Positions 49,701 through 56,378 of a stretch of 64,000 nucleotides of DNA are shown piece after piece. Within the stretch, counting starts at the first letter, position 1. Each line of letters opens with the position of its first letter. Position numbers and translations under genes: made by a program. The notes below the pieces were generated by a model. That model was not told the DNA's origin and searched no databases. It saw nothing but the letters and a program-made list of their open reading frames with translations. Source of the stretch: Limnoperna fortunei (lineage: Eukaryota; Mollusca; Bivalvia; Mytilida; Modiolidae); contig OX104115.1 in assembly GCA_944474755.1 (NCBI GenBank), positions 30,116,043 through 30,180,042 on the forward strand, read 5' to 3'.

Positions 49701-51743
49701 AAATTACAAATAAGCAAAAGTTTAGCTGTATTGTGCGAAAGCACAACCATGGTATGCCAATTTCAAATACCCAAATTGTGCAAATGTGCAAGGCAAACGC
49801 GCCGCCATGTTTGATTTATGCATTTCTAGCACACCAGAAACATCACCGAAAGACCTCATTGTAATCCCAGTTGGTCACATTATATTGACTTCAATCCTTG
49901 ACAATGTTAAAGTATTATGTAACTCTTCCGTTACGTTTATCATATAAACTTAAGTGCAGTGAGATACATGACAGTTCCAATTACAATTTGTGGATATTAG
50001 AAACACTCTCAGGATATGGTGGTGACTTGTCTAAAGTAACACTAGTTTTCACAGATTTATAAATACTGTCATCAGTTCAGTTTTAGGTTTTTATAATATC
50101 GGTCGTGTCTTTTATTAATGTTAAGTGGTAATGTAAAATGTATCAGTAACGTTTTCTTTTAATTTATTTTACAAATACAAGTTACATTCAGTTGAATTTT
50201 TTGTTATTTAATATGATAGTTTTTGGATAAAAGTACTCTTATAACAGACATAACCCTAAGTGTTGCTTATTCAAGACAAGCAGCATGAACGAATTATGAG
50301 GTCTTTGTCTTGAGTTGACTTCGGAAAAACCTACGATCTACTAAGTACAGACGAGAATGTTGCAAGTAACTCTATGGAAAGGAGTTCATTCAAATCGTAG
50401 TCCTGCATTTCCGACGAGCATGTCGACAAATTCGGTCTTCCTAGGAGACGGTTTAAATAGATCCAGACTGGCGTGCTACCAATAATACTAGGTCCCAGAG
50501 TCGGTATACATCGTTTTATTGGGTGCATGGAATTTGTTTCCTTAATATTAAGAAACAGATACTATATTAGCTAATATTGTATTTCAGATGAAACCCTACG
50601 AGTTTTTCGAAATACAAGTATTGTTGACAGTAGCATTACAAAAATAATCTCTTCATCTGAAACAATATTTAAATGTGAAATTAAAAAAAAAACTTTATTT
50701 AAAATTAGTATAATCATCTAAAAATCTGTGTGTATCAATTCATTATTAACACCAATAGTGTATCACAGGAAAAGCTAATTCTATTGTTTGCACCCTGAGG
50801 TGATTAATTTTATGACTTAGATATTGACAGGGGCTGTTCAAGAATGATCTTTAAATCAATGATATAACAGATATAGTTTAGAAATGTCCCATTCAATTAA
50901 TACACACTGTATATGCATTACTGTACTATTTTTATTACAATAAGAGATTTTTCAAAATAGTAATTTTAGTGCTCAGTTTATAATGAAGTCATACCAATAT
51001 TTTACGCGTGGTTTATAAATATATTTTTGTAACAGTTTAGTTCCATATTTAAACACAGTACTCTTTTACTGGCAAATTATAGATGTCATGATGATATTTA
51101 AGGTATGTTTAGTAATGTGTGTGATTATACTTTTTTCGCTTTGTTTGTGTTTTGTTTTCAGATAAAAGGGATTTATACTGGGTAGCATTCTTTTTCTAAA
51201 CAAACAAGCAACAGCTAGAAGCAACATAATGTGTATATCCAGCCTAATGCAAATCAACATGGAATCTATGAAACTAAGTGAAATGCTGAATTATATACAT
51301 GTTTGTTTTAAATTGCATTTTACATGTTCTATTAATGGTTGTACTTTTATTTGCAGTATTACTTGGATCTAAATAGAACAAATTATATGAAGATGGGTGA
51401 TGATGAAAGAGAAGATGCATGTGGGTTTAGTGGCTATCTTAAAATGGATGGTGCTATGTCCGACTATACCAAAATGGAGCCTGCCATGTCTCCTCCTACT
51501 GACCAGGTGACGCTTCTCAACGAAAGTGAAAGTGAACCTAGCAGTTATCTCCGTAAATGGTGTAAAGAGAAGGCCGAACAGTTTGAATTGCAGCCTTTAA
51601 CGGTAAAGGATCCCACTAATAGGGTCGAGATTCCGAATAGAAACGAAAGAGAAAAACCACCCCCGCAAGTTGACACACAAGAAGATGTTCGTCGAAATGA
51701 GGACAAGGATAGTGTACCTGGTGCCTCAACAATGAACACCTAG
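17731..51743 (+). CDS. VEGFR-like receptor tyrosine kinase gene, 19 coding exons, 5' end missing
   Basis: Joined exons give 3006 nt with consistent phases, encoding 1001 residues and a stop. Order: Ig D3 second half (1-60), D4 (61-157), D5 (158-269), D6 (270-371), D7 (372-470), transmembrane helix (484-506), juxtamembrane (to 557), kinase with insert (about 558-865) and tail. Catalytic parts are intact: GQGAFG, K589, E606, HRDLAARN (729-736), DFG (749-751), tandem activation-loop Tyr 757 and 762. The D4 GYPPP word and degenerate disulphide, the SDQG-Y-C of D3 and the juxtamembrane [14 protein letters not shown] point to the VEGFR/PVR branch rather than PDGFR or FGFR. It should bind VEGF/PDGF-type ligands at the plasma membrane and autophosphorylate. 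Signal peptide, D1, D2 and half of D3 lie upstream or in unresolved DNA. Confidence 0.93.
17912..19261. other. Intron sequence, nothing recognised
   Basis: Intron between the D3 and D4 exons. Short open frames (for example 18571-18849) match nothing I know and have no codon or context support. Confidence 0.5.
19262..19896. repeat. Tandem duplication, 317-bp unit
   Basis: 19262-19578 is repeated as 19579-19896 with only a handful of differences (TTTTAGCC/TTATAGCC and one-base indels). It lies within the D3-D4 intron, 40 bp before the D4 exon. Confidence 0.93.
19937..20096 (+). CDS. Receptor exon: first half of Ig domain 4
   Basis: Acceptor TTTCAG before 19937, donor TTTTA|GTAAGT. Encodes [17 protein letters not shown] with a Trp a few residues later and a FRGKRLL strand. 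GYPPP followed by Trp is characteristic of VEGFR domain 4. It has the strand-B Cys but its partner is absent in the next exon. Confidence 0.9.
20130..20178 (+). repeat. Fragment of a mussel-type dispersed repeat
   Basis: Contains GAAACGCGCGTCTGGCGTAG, TAAATTCTATTAACC and TTGGTATCTTTGAT. The same end is found in the longer copy at 27120-27500. Confidence 0.6.
20832..20962 (+). CDS. Receptor exon: second half of Ig domain 4
   Basis: Acceptor TTAACAG, donor AAT|GTAAGT. Encodes [19 protein letters not shown] and AENSYGALT. Where Ig domains have YxC this one has YTV, as in vertebrate VEGFR D4, so the canonical disulphide cannot form. The 5' codon is completed across the intron (TA+T, Tyr). Confidence 0.9.
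20963..22582. other. Intron with a SINE
   Basis: Apart from the SINE at 21655-21806 I see no coding or structured feature. Confidence 0.5.
21655..21806 (-). mobile_element. tRNA-derived SINE, 3' truncated
   Basis: On the minus strand it starts GGGGGCCTCGGTGGCCGAGT with intact A box, then TTGCGGGTTCGATTCTCACT (B box) and TGCAGGCAGGGTGTACTCGA. The 3' half after the word for CAGTTTTCCTACCGCA is replaced by unrelated sequence. Confidence 0.9.
22583..22918 (+). CDS. Receptor exon: Ig domain 5 (complete)
   Basis: A whole Ig domain in one 336-nt exon, phase 1 at both ends. Encodes YNITCTTES, a tandem Trp (DIWWEF), an LSI strand and [12 protein letters not shown] with the second Cys. N-glycosylation sequons NIT and NLS are present. 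Confidence 0.92.
22919..23916. other. Intron, AT-rich
   Basis: Short diffuse repeats of TTCACxTGAA type around 23410-23570; no gene recognised. Confidence 0.4.
23917..24088 (+). CDS. Receptor exon: first half of Ig domain 6
   Basis: Acceptor CAACAG, donor GACAG|GTAAAA. Encodes [20 protein letters not shown] (strand B Cys and nearby Trp) with sequons NIS and NKT. Confidence 0.9.
24555..24688 (+). CDS. Receptor exon: second half of Ig domain 6
   Basis: Acceptor TTCAG, donor ACAG|GTAAGA. Encodes [20 protein letters not shown] then CQGG: the H-T-G-Y-Y-V-C strand F motif, and a sequon NIT. Confidence 0.9.
24832..24957. repeat. Foldback (palindromic) element
   Basis: The cores 24856-24877 and 24910-24931 (AACGAGGTCGACTCACTCAC against its complement) pair with one mismatch. 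The arms extend outward more loosely to about 24833 and 24955, with a 32-nt centre containing GGCTAGGCCGC. It is probably a MITE-like foldback in the D6-D7 intron. Confidence 0.75.
24958..26090. other. Intron; unassigned 65-codon frame at 25681-25878
   Basis: The frame at 25681 begins [18 protein letters not shown] and is Lys-rich. It has no recognised domain or splice support, so I do not call a gene. The rest is AT-rich. Confidence 0.4.
26091..26149 (+). pseudogene. Decayed duplicate of the Ig D7 exon start
   Basis: Aligns with 26205-26262, the 5' end of the D7 exon, at a distance of 114 bp. In the exon's frame it reads IVKPYSS, a stop, GSQKQ, against the real [13 protein letters not shown]. 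An in-frame stop and the lack of a good acceptor show it is not used. Confidence 0.7.
26205..26400 (+). CDS. Receptor exon: first half of Ig domain 7
   Basis: Acceptor ATACAG, donor AAAAG|GTATTT. Encodes [20 protein letters not shown] then KNGKLI, a classic strand B Cys to strand C Trp. A decayed duplicate of its 5' part lies just upstream at 26091-26149. Confidence 0.9.
26401..29456. other. Intron between the D7 half-exons
   Basis: Contains the dispersed repeat at 27120-27500. Around 28120-28310 the word ATCAATGATxxTGGTATTA occurs twice, at about 190 bp distance. No coding feature recognised. Confidence 0.45.
27120..27500 (+). repeat. Mussel-type dispersed repeat, long copy
   Basis: Runs from CCACTGGGTCGATGCCTCTG through TAGACTGTTAGTCCCCGAGG to GACGAAACGCGCGTCTGGCG and TAGTAAATTTTTTTTACC. 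I know this combination as an abundant mussel repeat. It is a non-coding, mobile-element-like unit of unknown mechanism. Confidence 0.7.
29457..29557 (+). CDS. Receptor exon: second half of Ig domain 7
   Basis: Acceptor TTGGCAG, donor GTCG|GTATGA. Encodes [20 protein letters not shown] then [16 protein letters not shown] closes the membrane-proximal Ig domain. In VEGFRs this domain makes receptor-receptor contacts. Confidence 0.92.
29755..30130. repeat. GTCCGTC-type dispersed repeat with internal duplication
   Basis: After CCCCCACTCGTAAGAG comes a GTCCGTCTGTCTGCCCGTCT run, then ATTTGGTGCACAGCTTCAGC with ATGATGAGTTGTACCGTG. The last block is repeated about 166 bp later (30040-30080). Confidence 0.65.
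30390..32690 (+). mobile_element. LINE (non-LTR retrotransposon) with RT and RNase H, decayed
   Basis: 5'-truncated. RT words in order: [13 protein letters not shown] (30440), [20 protein letters not shown] (30548-30610), [13 protein letters not shown] (motif A), [12 protein letters not shown] (motif B). The Y-DD box is lost in a deletion near 30860-30880. RNase H follows: [23 protein letters not shown] (31725-31880). Near 32290 the terminal C-x-C-x6-H-x4-C region is recognisable (QRPECVP...HVLMDC). The 3' end is an ATCA microsatellite-like tail at 32672-32690. It has many stops and lies on the same strand as the receptor, in its D7-TM intron. Confidence 0.88.
32930..33060 (+). CDS. Receptor exon: transmembrane segment
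   Basis: Acceptor TTTCCAG, donor TTG|GTAAGA. After a short polar stalk ([12 protein letters not shown]) come 23 hydrophobic residues ([20 protein letters not shown] and CII), then a stop-transfer YKRNN. This is a single-pass type I helix. Confidence 0.93.
33455..33584 (+). CDS. Receptor exon: juxtamembrane region
   Basis: Acceptor GGTTTAG, donor CAAG|GTATGT. Ends with [17 protein letters not shown], matching the LPYD-KWEFPRDRL juxtamembrane box of VEGFR/PDGFR receptors. The Tyr here is the usual autoinhibitory or docking position. Confidence 0.93.
33585..34764. other. Intron, nothing but a SINE tail
   Basis: TA-rich with no gene recognised; includes 33963-34018. Confidence 0.45.
33963..34018 (-). 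mobile_element. SINE 3' tail fragment
   Basis: Reverse complement of the SINE end (AAATTGCTGAAAGTGGCGTT then AAAC and a CAAA tail). Confidence 0.55.
34765..35302 (+). mobile_element. Reverse-transcriptase element (PLE-like), 5' part
   Basis: Fragments read [27 protein letters not shown], then [20 protein letters not shown] (in slightly shifted frames) and [21 protein letters not shown] know this word order from a retroelement RT common in bivalves and lancelets that later has [21 protein letters not shown] take it to be Penelope-like, class unverified. The reading stops at NIIW, exactly where the transposon at 35303 begins, and resumes after 38535. Confidence 0.65.
35545..35957. repeat. 206-bp tandem duplication with a short open frame
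   Basis: ATGGAAATTCC recurs at 35545 and 35751. Only the second unit keeps an open frame ([20 protein letters not shown]..., Lys-rich, ends 35957). The matching DNA in copy 2 (60785 onward) is broken. Probably fortuitous. Confidence 0.55.
36111..36248 (-). mobile_element. SINE, diverged, private to copy 1
   Basis: Reverse-complement SINE words: CGAGCACACC, AACCACCGCGGTCGAGG and a decayed B box. Absent at the matching position of the element copy at 60164. Confidence 0.65.
36852..37103 (+). mobile_element. tRNA-derived SINE, full length with 10-bp target duplication
   Basis: Head GGCCTCGGTGGCCGAGTGGT (A box perfect), B box GGGTTCGAGT, core CCGGGTACTCCGGCTTCCTC, then ACTGGACGCCATGATATAGC and a (CAAA)n tail. 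The direct repeat TCTAATTGAT flanks it at 36842-36851 and 37104-37113, as expected of LINE-mediated insertion. Not present in copy 2 of the host element. Confidence 0.95.
37419..37605 (+). mobile_element. Old SINE shared by both element copies
   Basis: GGGCCTCAGTGGCTGATTGG head, GGTTGCGGA remnant of the B box, CTTCCTCCCACC and ATGGACGCCATGA. The same insertion occurs at 62163 in copy 2, so it predates the spread of that element. Confidence 0.8.
38536..39050 (+). mobile_element. Reverse-transcriptase element, part after the nested transposon
   Basis: Continues the frame from 35300: YEDRRLLYS, then [20 protein letters not shown] with CYSTSG (38650-38740), [11 protein letters not shown] (38812-38845), and YLDILLE near 38940. 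Stops and frameshifts are frequent. RT boxes between 38850 and 38900 are lost. Confidence 0.7.
39070..39440 (-). mobile_element. Inverted 3' tail of the same element
   Basis: Reverse complement resembles 42300-42610 of the second copy (GGTGCACTCTGGTGCTCCGG, CCGACCGAACAATAAGAACC). In the second copy tail and RT have the same direction, so this copy has been rearranged. Confidence 0.7.
40689..40747. repeat. (GAAA)n microsatellite
   Basis: About 12 GAAA units then an A-rich end, 150 bp before the first kinase exon. Confidence 0.97.
40897..41001 (+). CDS. Receptor exon: kinase glycine loop and catalytic Lys
   Basis: Acceptor CTCACAG, donor AAAG|GTAATA. Encodes [12 protein letters not shown] (GxGxxG) and VVAVKMVK with the ATP-binding Lys (K589 of the partial protein). 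It follows a 7.3-kb intron filled with transposons. Confidence 0.95.
41312..41431 (+). CDS. Receptor exon: kinase helix C
   Basis: Acceptor CATGCAG, donor TATG|GTAAGC. Encodes [20 protein letters not shown] and NLLGA: the helix C Glu (E606) followed by the HxNxVNLLGA word typical of receptor tyrosine kinases. Confidence 0.95.
41560..42620 (+). mobile_element. Reverse-transcriptase element (PLE-like), second copy
   Basis: Open frame 41631-41948: [43 protein letters not shown] (catalytic FDD box intact) and [20 protein letters not shown]. It then continues broken ([19 protein letters not shown], 41978-42030). The tail contains a 104-bp tandem duplication. It sits in the intron between the helix C and hinge exons, same strand as the receptor. 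5' half missing. Confidence 0.85.
42256..42463. repeat. 104-bp tandem duplication
   Basis: TAGTGTTTCCTATTCCTGGA begins at 42256 and 42360; the units differ at a few positions and both end in GGAGCACCTGAG. Confidence 0.95.
43070..43350 (+). CDS. Receptor exon: hinge, kinase insert and helix E
   Basis: Acceptor ATTTTAG, donor AAG|GTTTGA. Hinge [15 protein letters not shown], then an insert of roughly 50 residues with three Tyr (EDYVDPV, KTYETSN, CYSKI), then [13 protein letters not shown] split kinase domain is diagnostic of class III/V receptors. The insert Tyr are candidate SH2 docking sites. Confidence 0.95.
43459..43489. repeat. Perfect 13-bp hairpin
   Basis: CGTTCTGAATCAC, loop ATGTC, GTGATTCAGAACG. 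In the intron after the hinge exon; function unknown. Confidence 0.85.
43953..44060 (+). mobile_element. Badly decayed SINE
   Basis: GGCATGCGTGACTGAGAGGTTA head, CTGCGGGAAGG and TAATTGACAACGATTGC words in the right order. Confidence 0.45.
44387..44509 (+). CDS. Receptor exon: catalytic loop and activation loop
   Basis: Acceptor TTATAG, donor GAT|GTGAGT, phase 0 on both sides. Encodes [28 protein letters not shown] and EYHKKGD. HRD, DFG and the two activation-loop Tyr five residues apart are all present, so the kinase should be active. Confidence 0.96.
44960..45062 (-). repeat. GTCCGT-type dispersed repeat fragment
   Basis: On the minus strand TATACCCCCGATTCGAAGAA, GTATACTGTTTTACCCTTG, then GTTCGTCCGTCCGTTTGTCC and CGTAACAAAGAATTTCGTCG. 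Same style of repeat as 29755. Confidence 0.55.
45277..45347 (+). CDS. Receptor exon: P+1 loop, ends at a GC splice donor
   Basis: Acceptor GTGCAG. Encodes [13 protein letters not shown] and VYTSKSDV. The usual APE is AIE. The only donor that keeps the frame with the next exon is GAT GT|GCAAGT, a GC-AG intron with an otherwise perfect donor consensus. Confidence 0.9.
45775..46027 (-). mobile_element. Diverged SINE
   Basis: Reverse-complement SINE with GATTGGAGGCGAGCACACAT, GCAGTGAGACTCGGACTCGC (B box), AACTTGGTCACTGACCC (A box remnant) and a TTTAATGGCATTTTCAGCAA tail. Confidence 0.8.
46664..46704 (+). CDS. Receptor micro-exon (41 nt): helix F
   Basis: Acceptor TTTTCAG, donor TTAG|GTACGC. 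Encodes [14 protein letters not shown], the conserved helix F word. It is out of phase on both sides (2 and 1), so its loss would break the kinase. Confidence 0.93.
46826..47035. repeat. Local direct repeat, about 130 bp apart
   Basis: AAAGATATTTTACCACTG and CAGGGAATCCTAACAAA occur at about 46827/46883 and again at 46957/47003 with small changes. Confidence 0.7.
47314..47413 (+). CDS. Receptor exon: kinase C-lobe
   Basis: Acceptor GTTGCAG, donor GAAAT|GTTTGT. Encodes [13 protein letters not shown] and [14 protein letters not shown], the G-x-PYPG and DGYRM-P region of receptor kinases. Confidence 0.92.
48150..48300 (+). mobile_element. Possible SINE remnant
   Basis: CAGTGGCC, AAGGTAGTTTGTCAT, AACACTGCGGTTACAAGTTC and GAG resemble the SINE head and B box; no 3' end. 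Confidence 0.35.
48510..48615 (+). CDS. Receptor exon: end of kinase C-lobe
   Basis: Acceptor TTTGTAG, donor CAG|GTAATA. Encodes [20 protein letters not shown] then [11 protein letters not shown]-x-x-x-P-x-x-RPSF is the conserved helix H/I word closing the kinase. Confidence 0.93.
48758..49008 (+). mobile_element. tRNA-derived SINE, head slightly truncated
   Basis: GAGTGGTTAGGGTAGTTCGT, GGTTGCGGGTTCGAGTCTCA (B box), CTCCGGGTACTCCGGCTTCC, GGCGTTAAACACCATTCAAA and a CAAA tail. In the intron before the last receptor exon. Confidence 0.92.
49009..51356. other. Last intron, nothing recognised
   Basis: No transposon core or conserved frame seen. A 65-codon minus frame at 50331-50528 has no support. 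Confidence 0.45.
51357..51743 (+). CDS. Receptor last exon: tail with three YxKM motifs
   Basis: Acceptor TTTGCAG, stop TAG at 51741-51743. A 128-residue tail. NYMKM (Tyr codon 51384), GYLKM (51435) and DYTKM (51465) lie within 31 residues; YxxM is the known binding motif for the PI3-kinase p85 SH2 domains. The rest is charged and Pro-rich (EKPPPQ) and probably unstructured. Tail sequence is not conserved enough to confirm by eye. Confidence 0.92.
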   Translation, partial: YYLDLNRTNYMKMGDDEREDACGFSGYLKMDGAMSDYTKMEPAMSPPTDQVTLLNESESEPSSYLRKWCKEKAEQFELQPLTVKDPTNRVEIPNRNEREKPPPQVDTQEDVRRNEDKDSVPGASTMNT

Positions 51744-52004
51744 GGATGACTAGTATCTCATATCAATGCGACACCAGACGGAGGTTTCGTGAACAACAAC
51801 ACGATATGGTTATTTACTGTGCAGTATCTTAACATTTTTCATATTAATGTTCTTGTTAGAGTCTGTTTAAAATATCACAATCGGAAATGTTTCGTTTTTT
51901 AATGCCATATATTAACACAACGCTTTATTTTGCATGATGTTTTTATGTACTGCATGTTCCTTGCTTGTTAGTAAAGATGCGCATGAACAACTATATATAT
52001 AATT

Positions 52005-52010
52005 ATTAAA
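52005..52010 (+). promoter_or_regulatory. Candidate poly(A) signal ATTAAA
   Basis: First plausible signal about 260 nt after the receptor stop, followed by a T-rich run. A canonical AATAAA is at 53099-53104. Choice cannot be made without transcripts. Confidence 0.3.
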
Positions 52011-54369
52011 ATTTTTTTTTTAGAATATTGTGTTTTAGTATTACAGAATACTTGTTTCTTTTTTTATTCACCTAACTGACGGTAATTGTTCATTCTGAAC
52101 TATTCCTATTTTAATGTCGTTTGTAGGCTTATTACCATTTGATCAGGAATACCACTTAATAGCAGAACCTATAAAAACATTGACACGTGCTGTGATCGAG
52201 CCTCCAGGTGAAATCTTTCATGTAAATTGGCTTGAGGTCATAAATATGTCGTTTAGACTTTGATAATGTCTTATTGTACAGGTCCGGGTTAATTGATCAC
52301 CCAGCTAACTAGTTCCTAAAAAGTGTAAAATTTCATGAAACTTGATTGTCAATAATCATTTTTGTTTCAATGAACTTTGAAAAAACGTTCTTTTTGTTGT
52401 GTGTTAGACACGTGGGTCACACATTTTTTAGTTCATAGTAAGTGTTTTTTTTTCCTCAAAAAGTTAAACAGTTACTTGTTGGCTACTAGCTTCGAAATTT
52501 GTAGAGTCCACAGCAACTTGTAGGGACCATTGGTTAGTTGGTCCCTACAAAATTTAACACTAGTCACTTTCACAAAGTCATACAACATAGGATCTTTTGT
52601 ATGTTGTACGGTTTGTTCTACTGGTCCTATGATGTTTGTGAAACATGACACTGATGATGTATAAATGTTTATTATATAACTAAGAGTTATTCGTGTAGGC
52701 TTAAGCTATAGAGGCATATTTTAAAGCGTCTTTTTTTATATATAACTCCAGTATTCATTGATATATGCCAGGTTGAAATGTCTTAACCTATACGTTCGGA
52801 CTGCTGCTTCCAAAATTAAATTTGTGTACATTTACATTTACTGGTTTGCATTTAGGGCTATCGATAAAAAACTTTTTCTATTCTATTTTCTAAATTGGTT
52901 TGTTGTCTGTAAACTTGTACTTGTACCTTATTACACGTAACACGTATACTATTCATTGGATGTTAAGCTGAAAATCGATCGATTGACTAATATAAAATTA
53001 TGAAAAATGATAATACACAAAATAATTTATTTTTATTAGAGAAAAGTCAACTGAATCGTCACATTATGGAATGTTTTCGCCAATCATTAATTTGCTTTAA
53101 TAAAATTTTAAGTTAGACCGACTTTGTTATTTTGATAACTGTACCAATCCACATGTTTAAAGATATTTAACTTCTTGCTTTTAATTGGGAAATTGTATTG
53201 TTGACATTAGTGGTTTCCAGCTGTTTTACAAAATACACGAGAATGATTCCTTTTAAAAATAAAATCAATATGTGATCCTTATAACAATATTGCAAATAGT
53301 ATTGGCTAAACTAAGTCTAATATTTGCTACTATGGACACTTATTCAGGATTCGTCAGACTATCTTCATGCAGACACCGATATTCCCAATACCACCATAGA
53401 CACTCATTTCTGGTTCCTTGTTTCATTGAACTTTTTTATTTTATATCAGAACAGAAACGTTAGACTTTACGAATAGTGCGTGGTTCGTTACGATAATGAT
53501 CCACATAATCGTCTGCGCTTCTGGACATATAGAAGTTAACAACCTTCGTCCGTTGGATTTTGACGATGAACCCGAGTCCCTGTAGTGTGATATTGACACA
53601 TTTTCTTAACCCTCAAGACAGCAAGATCTTTGTGGTAGGGGGTTGTCAGCTTGGTATATTTTCACCTTTTGAATTGTATTTTCTGTTTCTTCTTTAAAAC
53701 AATAACATGTCTTTACAATTTGTTTCTATACCTTGTTCGTAAGTCACTTAAAAGGATTTACTGGTTGTAAACTTGAACTGAATAATAGCTGAATGGCGTA
53801 GTTGGTGGTTTTTTCAGGGGTTCAGGATACATACTCTGAAAAAATGCACTAGATTTTGTTTAACTTGTAAGTTAGTCAGCTATGTGTACAAGCACGGATA
53901 TTTTAAATGAAAAAAGTGGTCTAAGAACTTTTTCAAAGAGTTGAAGTGATTAAAAAATACTATAATAATTGGTTTACATGTACACAATTTTGTCCAATTT
54001 TTAATAATTTTTCTTACAATCTCAAGAACATTGTTAAAAATTTATAAATGGGTATAAAAATAAGGGTCTGAGATTTTATTATCTGTGGTAAAAGTATAGT
54101 TTAAATTGCTCATTTTGTAGAATTACTTCCTTGTTGAAAATTTCATTTTGTCTATACTGAACTCGATTTAGCTCCAACTTTGTTTTTGAATAATTTATAA
54201 ATTGATACGATAGTATATGTATAAGTCTTCACTTAACATTTAATTCTTATTTAATCTTGGGTACATAATAAAAGAAAATTAATTTTAACATAAATGTAAT
54301 ACCTATTCCAAGATTTTCAGTAAAAGTCGGGATTGCGACCTGCATCACATTAACATTAGTTATCAATCC
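52011..54369. other. 3' flank, no gene recognised
   Basis: A 10-bp inverted repeat with GTAGGGACCA and TGGTCCCTAC at 52520-52548 is the only structure noted. Confidence 0.45.
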
Positions 54370-54602
54370 TACTTGCTGATCACGTGGTCTGTCCACACTT
54401 AAATTGCAAGTTTGATTCTCACTGCAGACAATGTGTACTCAACTCCAATCTTTATTGACAATGATTGCCAGTTTTCCTACCACAGTTTGGGGGTTTTCTT
54501 CGAGTACTCCGGCTCCCCTAAATAAAAACTGTAAGCCATGATATAGCTGAAAAATTGCTGAAATTGGCGTAAAGCACCATTCAAACAAAAAACAACAACA
54601 AT
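54370..54602 (+). mobile_element. SINE, head decayed
   Basis: TGATCACGTGGTCTGTCCAC, CTCACTGCAGACAATGTGTA, GGTTTTCTTCGAGTACTCCG, GCCATGATATAGCTGAAAAA and a CAAAC tail. Confidence 0.88.
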
Positions 54603-54975
54603 ATATTCTCAAAACACCTTTCGTCATATTATGACATGTTGTCTAACACTATTATTATTTTATTTGTCATTCATTTGTCACTAAAACATTGATCAAATTA
54701 TATTATTTTTATATTAATTTGTGTGTCTTTAACCCTTCACTTCACTTTACAGATCTCATATATCATAAACCGTTCATTTCAGAGACATATTTTATAAAAC
54801 TGTATCATTGCCAAATATATATACATGCTAAAATGTACATGTGTATCTTTGTATCTACATTCCATCAACAGTGCACAAACAGATCAAACAAAAACATACC
54901 GCAACATAAAATAAAAACTGTACCAAATTACCAATAATGAATTCATTAAGAAACAGCCAGACAAGATATATCATG

Positions 54976-55092
54976 TCTGGGAGGGGTATTTGTGAAAAAA
55001 ACCAGTCGAGAGATGCAATATTTCATCCCTCGACTGGTATTTTTTACAAATATTTCATCTCGCAACTGGTATTTTTCACAAAGACCCCTGAG
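54976..55092. repeat. Foldback repeat with CAGTCGAG / CTCGACTG arms
   Basis: Arm 54980-55014 pairs with 55024-55048 (22 of 25) and also with 55057-55092 (about 22 of 25 over the core), so one arm faces two inverted copies of CTGGTATTTTTCACA. Confidence 0.75.
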
Positions 55093-56160
55093 AGACATGA
55101 TTTATCTTTTTTATTACCCTGAAAATCATGATTTAAAGAGCGATGAAACCAGACCACTTGCATGCTGTTTTTTTATTGACTCTTTACTATCGGAACGTTT
55201 CCGGTTTTAAAGATAGATTACTCATTTTGCGTTTACTTTGAAGTAAAAGTCAAAACTTCCGAATGAATTTTTCTGGGATTATTATATGCACATACCAAGG
55301 CACATAGGGTAATTTTTGTTAAATCGTCATTACTGTCTACAATTCGGTAAACATAAAAATACGTCAAGCCAATTAAAAGGTGAGTTGATGTTTTTATCGG
55401 CTTATTTTGTCTTCACTGCAATGCACAATGCACTTTTTAACCATAACGATAATGTCATCTTTTTCAGTACTGATCTTGAATTTAACTGAAATATTGTTCG
55501 TTGACCTGCACGCGCTATCATGGGCGAAGCTAGACTATTTACATTGTGGATACCCTATGTAACTAGGAGGTCCGCGGACACGGTCCCCACACCGGGAACA
55601 TGTTGAAAACAAATGGTGGAATTTGCTACATTTTGGAGAGTTATAATTAAGGTGGTTTATTTGTACTGTAAATGTATAGTTTATTAATAATTCATGTGAA
55701 TTCTGTAGCGTACTCGTGTATAGGCAGCTACGCAACTGACTATACATTCATAAACACACATTTTCTATAAACAATCTTCGTGGGTTCAGTTCATGTACAT
55801 CATAATGTGTTCCGGAACATATTTTTAGAAACGTTTTACCAAGCTCATCCTTTCTTAAGTAGGATGAACTTTAACTTATGTGGTAACAGCGTGCCATAGG
55901 CTCTTGGGTAATTTGATTGTACATGTACATCGTTTCGTACCAAAAATATCGCATATAAATGAAAAATCATAATAACTGAATAAAATGTATTGCATACCAA
56001 TTAATTATATCCAATATAAACGAAAATGTACACCATATGAATGAAAAATTATGTCAATTGTATGGACAAAATAGGAATTAAATGAAAAATCAAATCAATT
56101 TAAATGAAAATCATTGCATTTAAATGCAAAAATATATCATATAAATGACAAAAATATATG
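55093..56160. other. Non-coding; AT-rich ATAAATGAAAAAT repeats at 55940-56160
   Basis: The last 200 bp are degenerate direct repeats of (A)TATAAATGAAAAAT. No gene recognised. Confidence 0.5.
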
Positions 56161-56378
56161 TGTCGCAGTTAATTTTTCGTGTATATGACTGCTTATATAA
56201 GTGCAACGCCCAATATTATTATTTTTTTTATTAATCTGAAATATATAGTTAACATTTTACACAATATTTAGGAAACATACAATGCCTGAAATAAACCATA
56301 ATACAATGACGAAGTTTATATATTCTTTGTAAATAAACTGATATATTTATCAATTGAAATATTCAATTATTAAAATTA
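56161..56378 (-). repeat. 3' LTR remnant (218 bp)
   Basis: Near-identical to 59412-59629. The rest of this LTR is deleted together with most of pol. Confidence 0.9.

Noticed and set aside
50331..50528. 65-codon minus frame in the last intron
   Set aside because: No motif or context; likely chance or old repeat.
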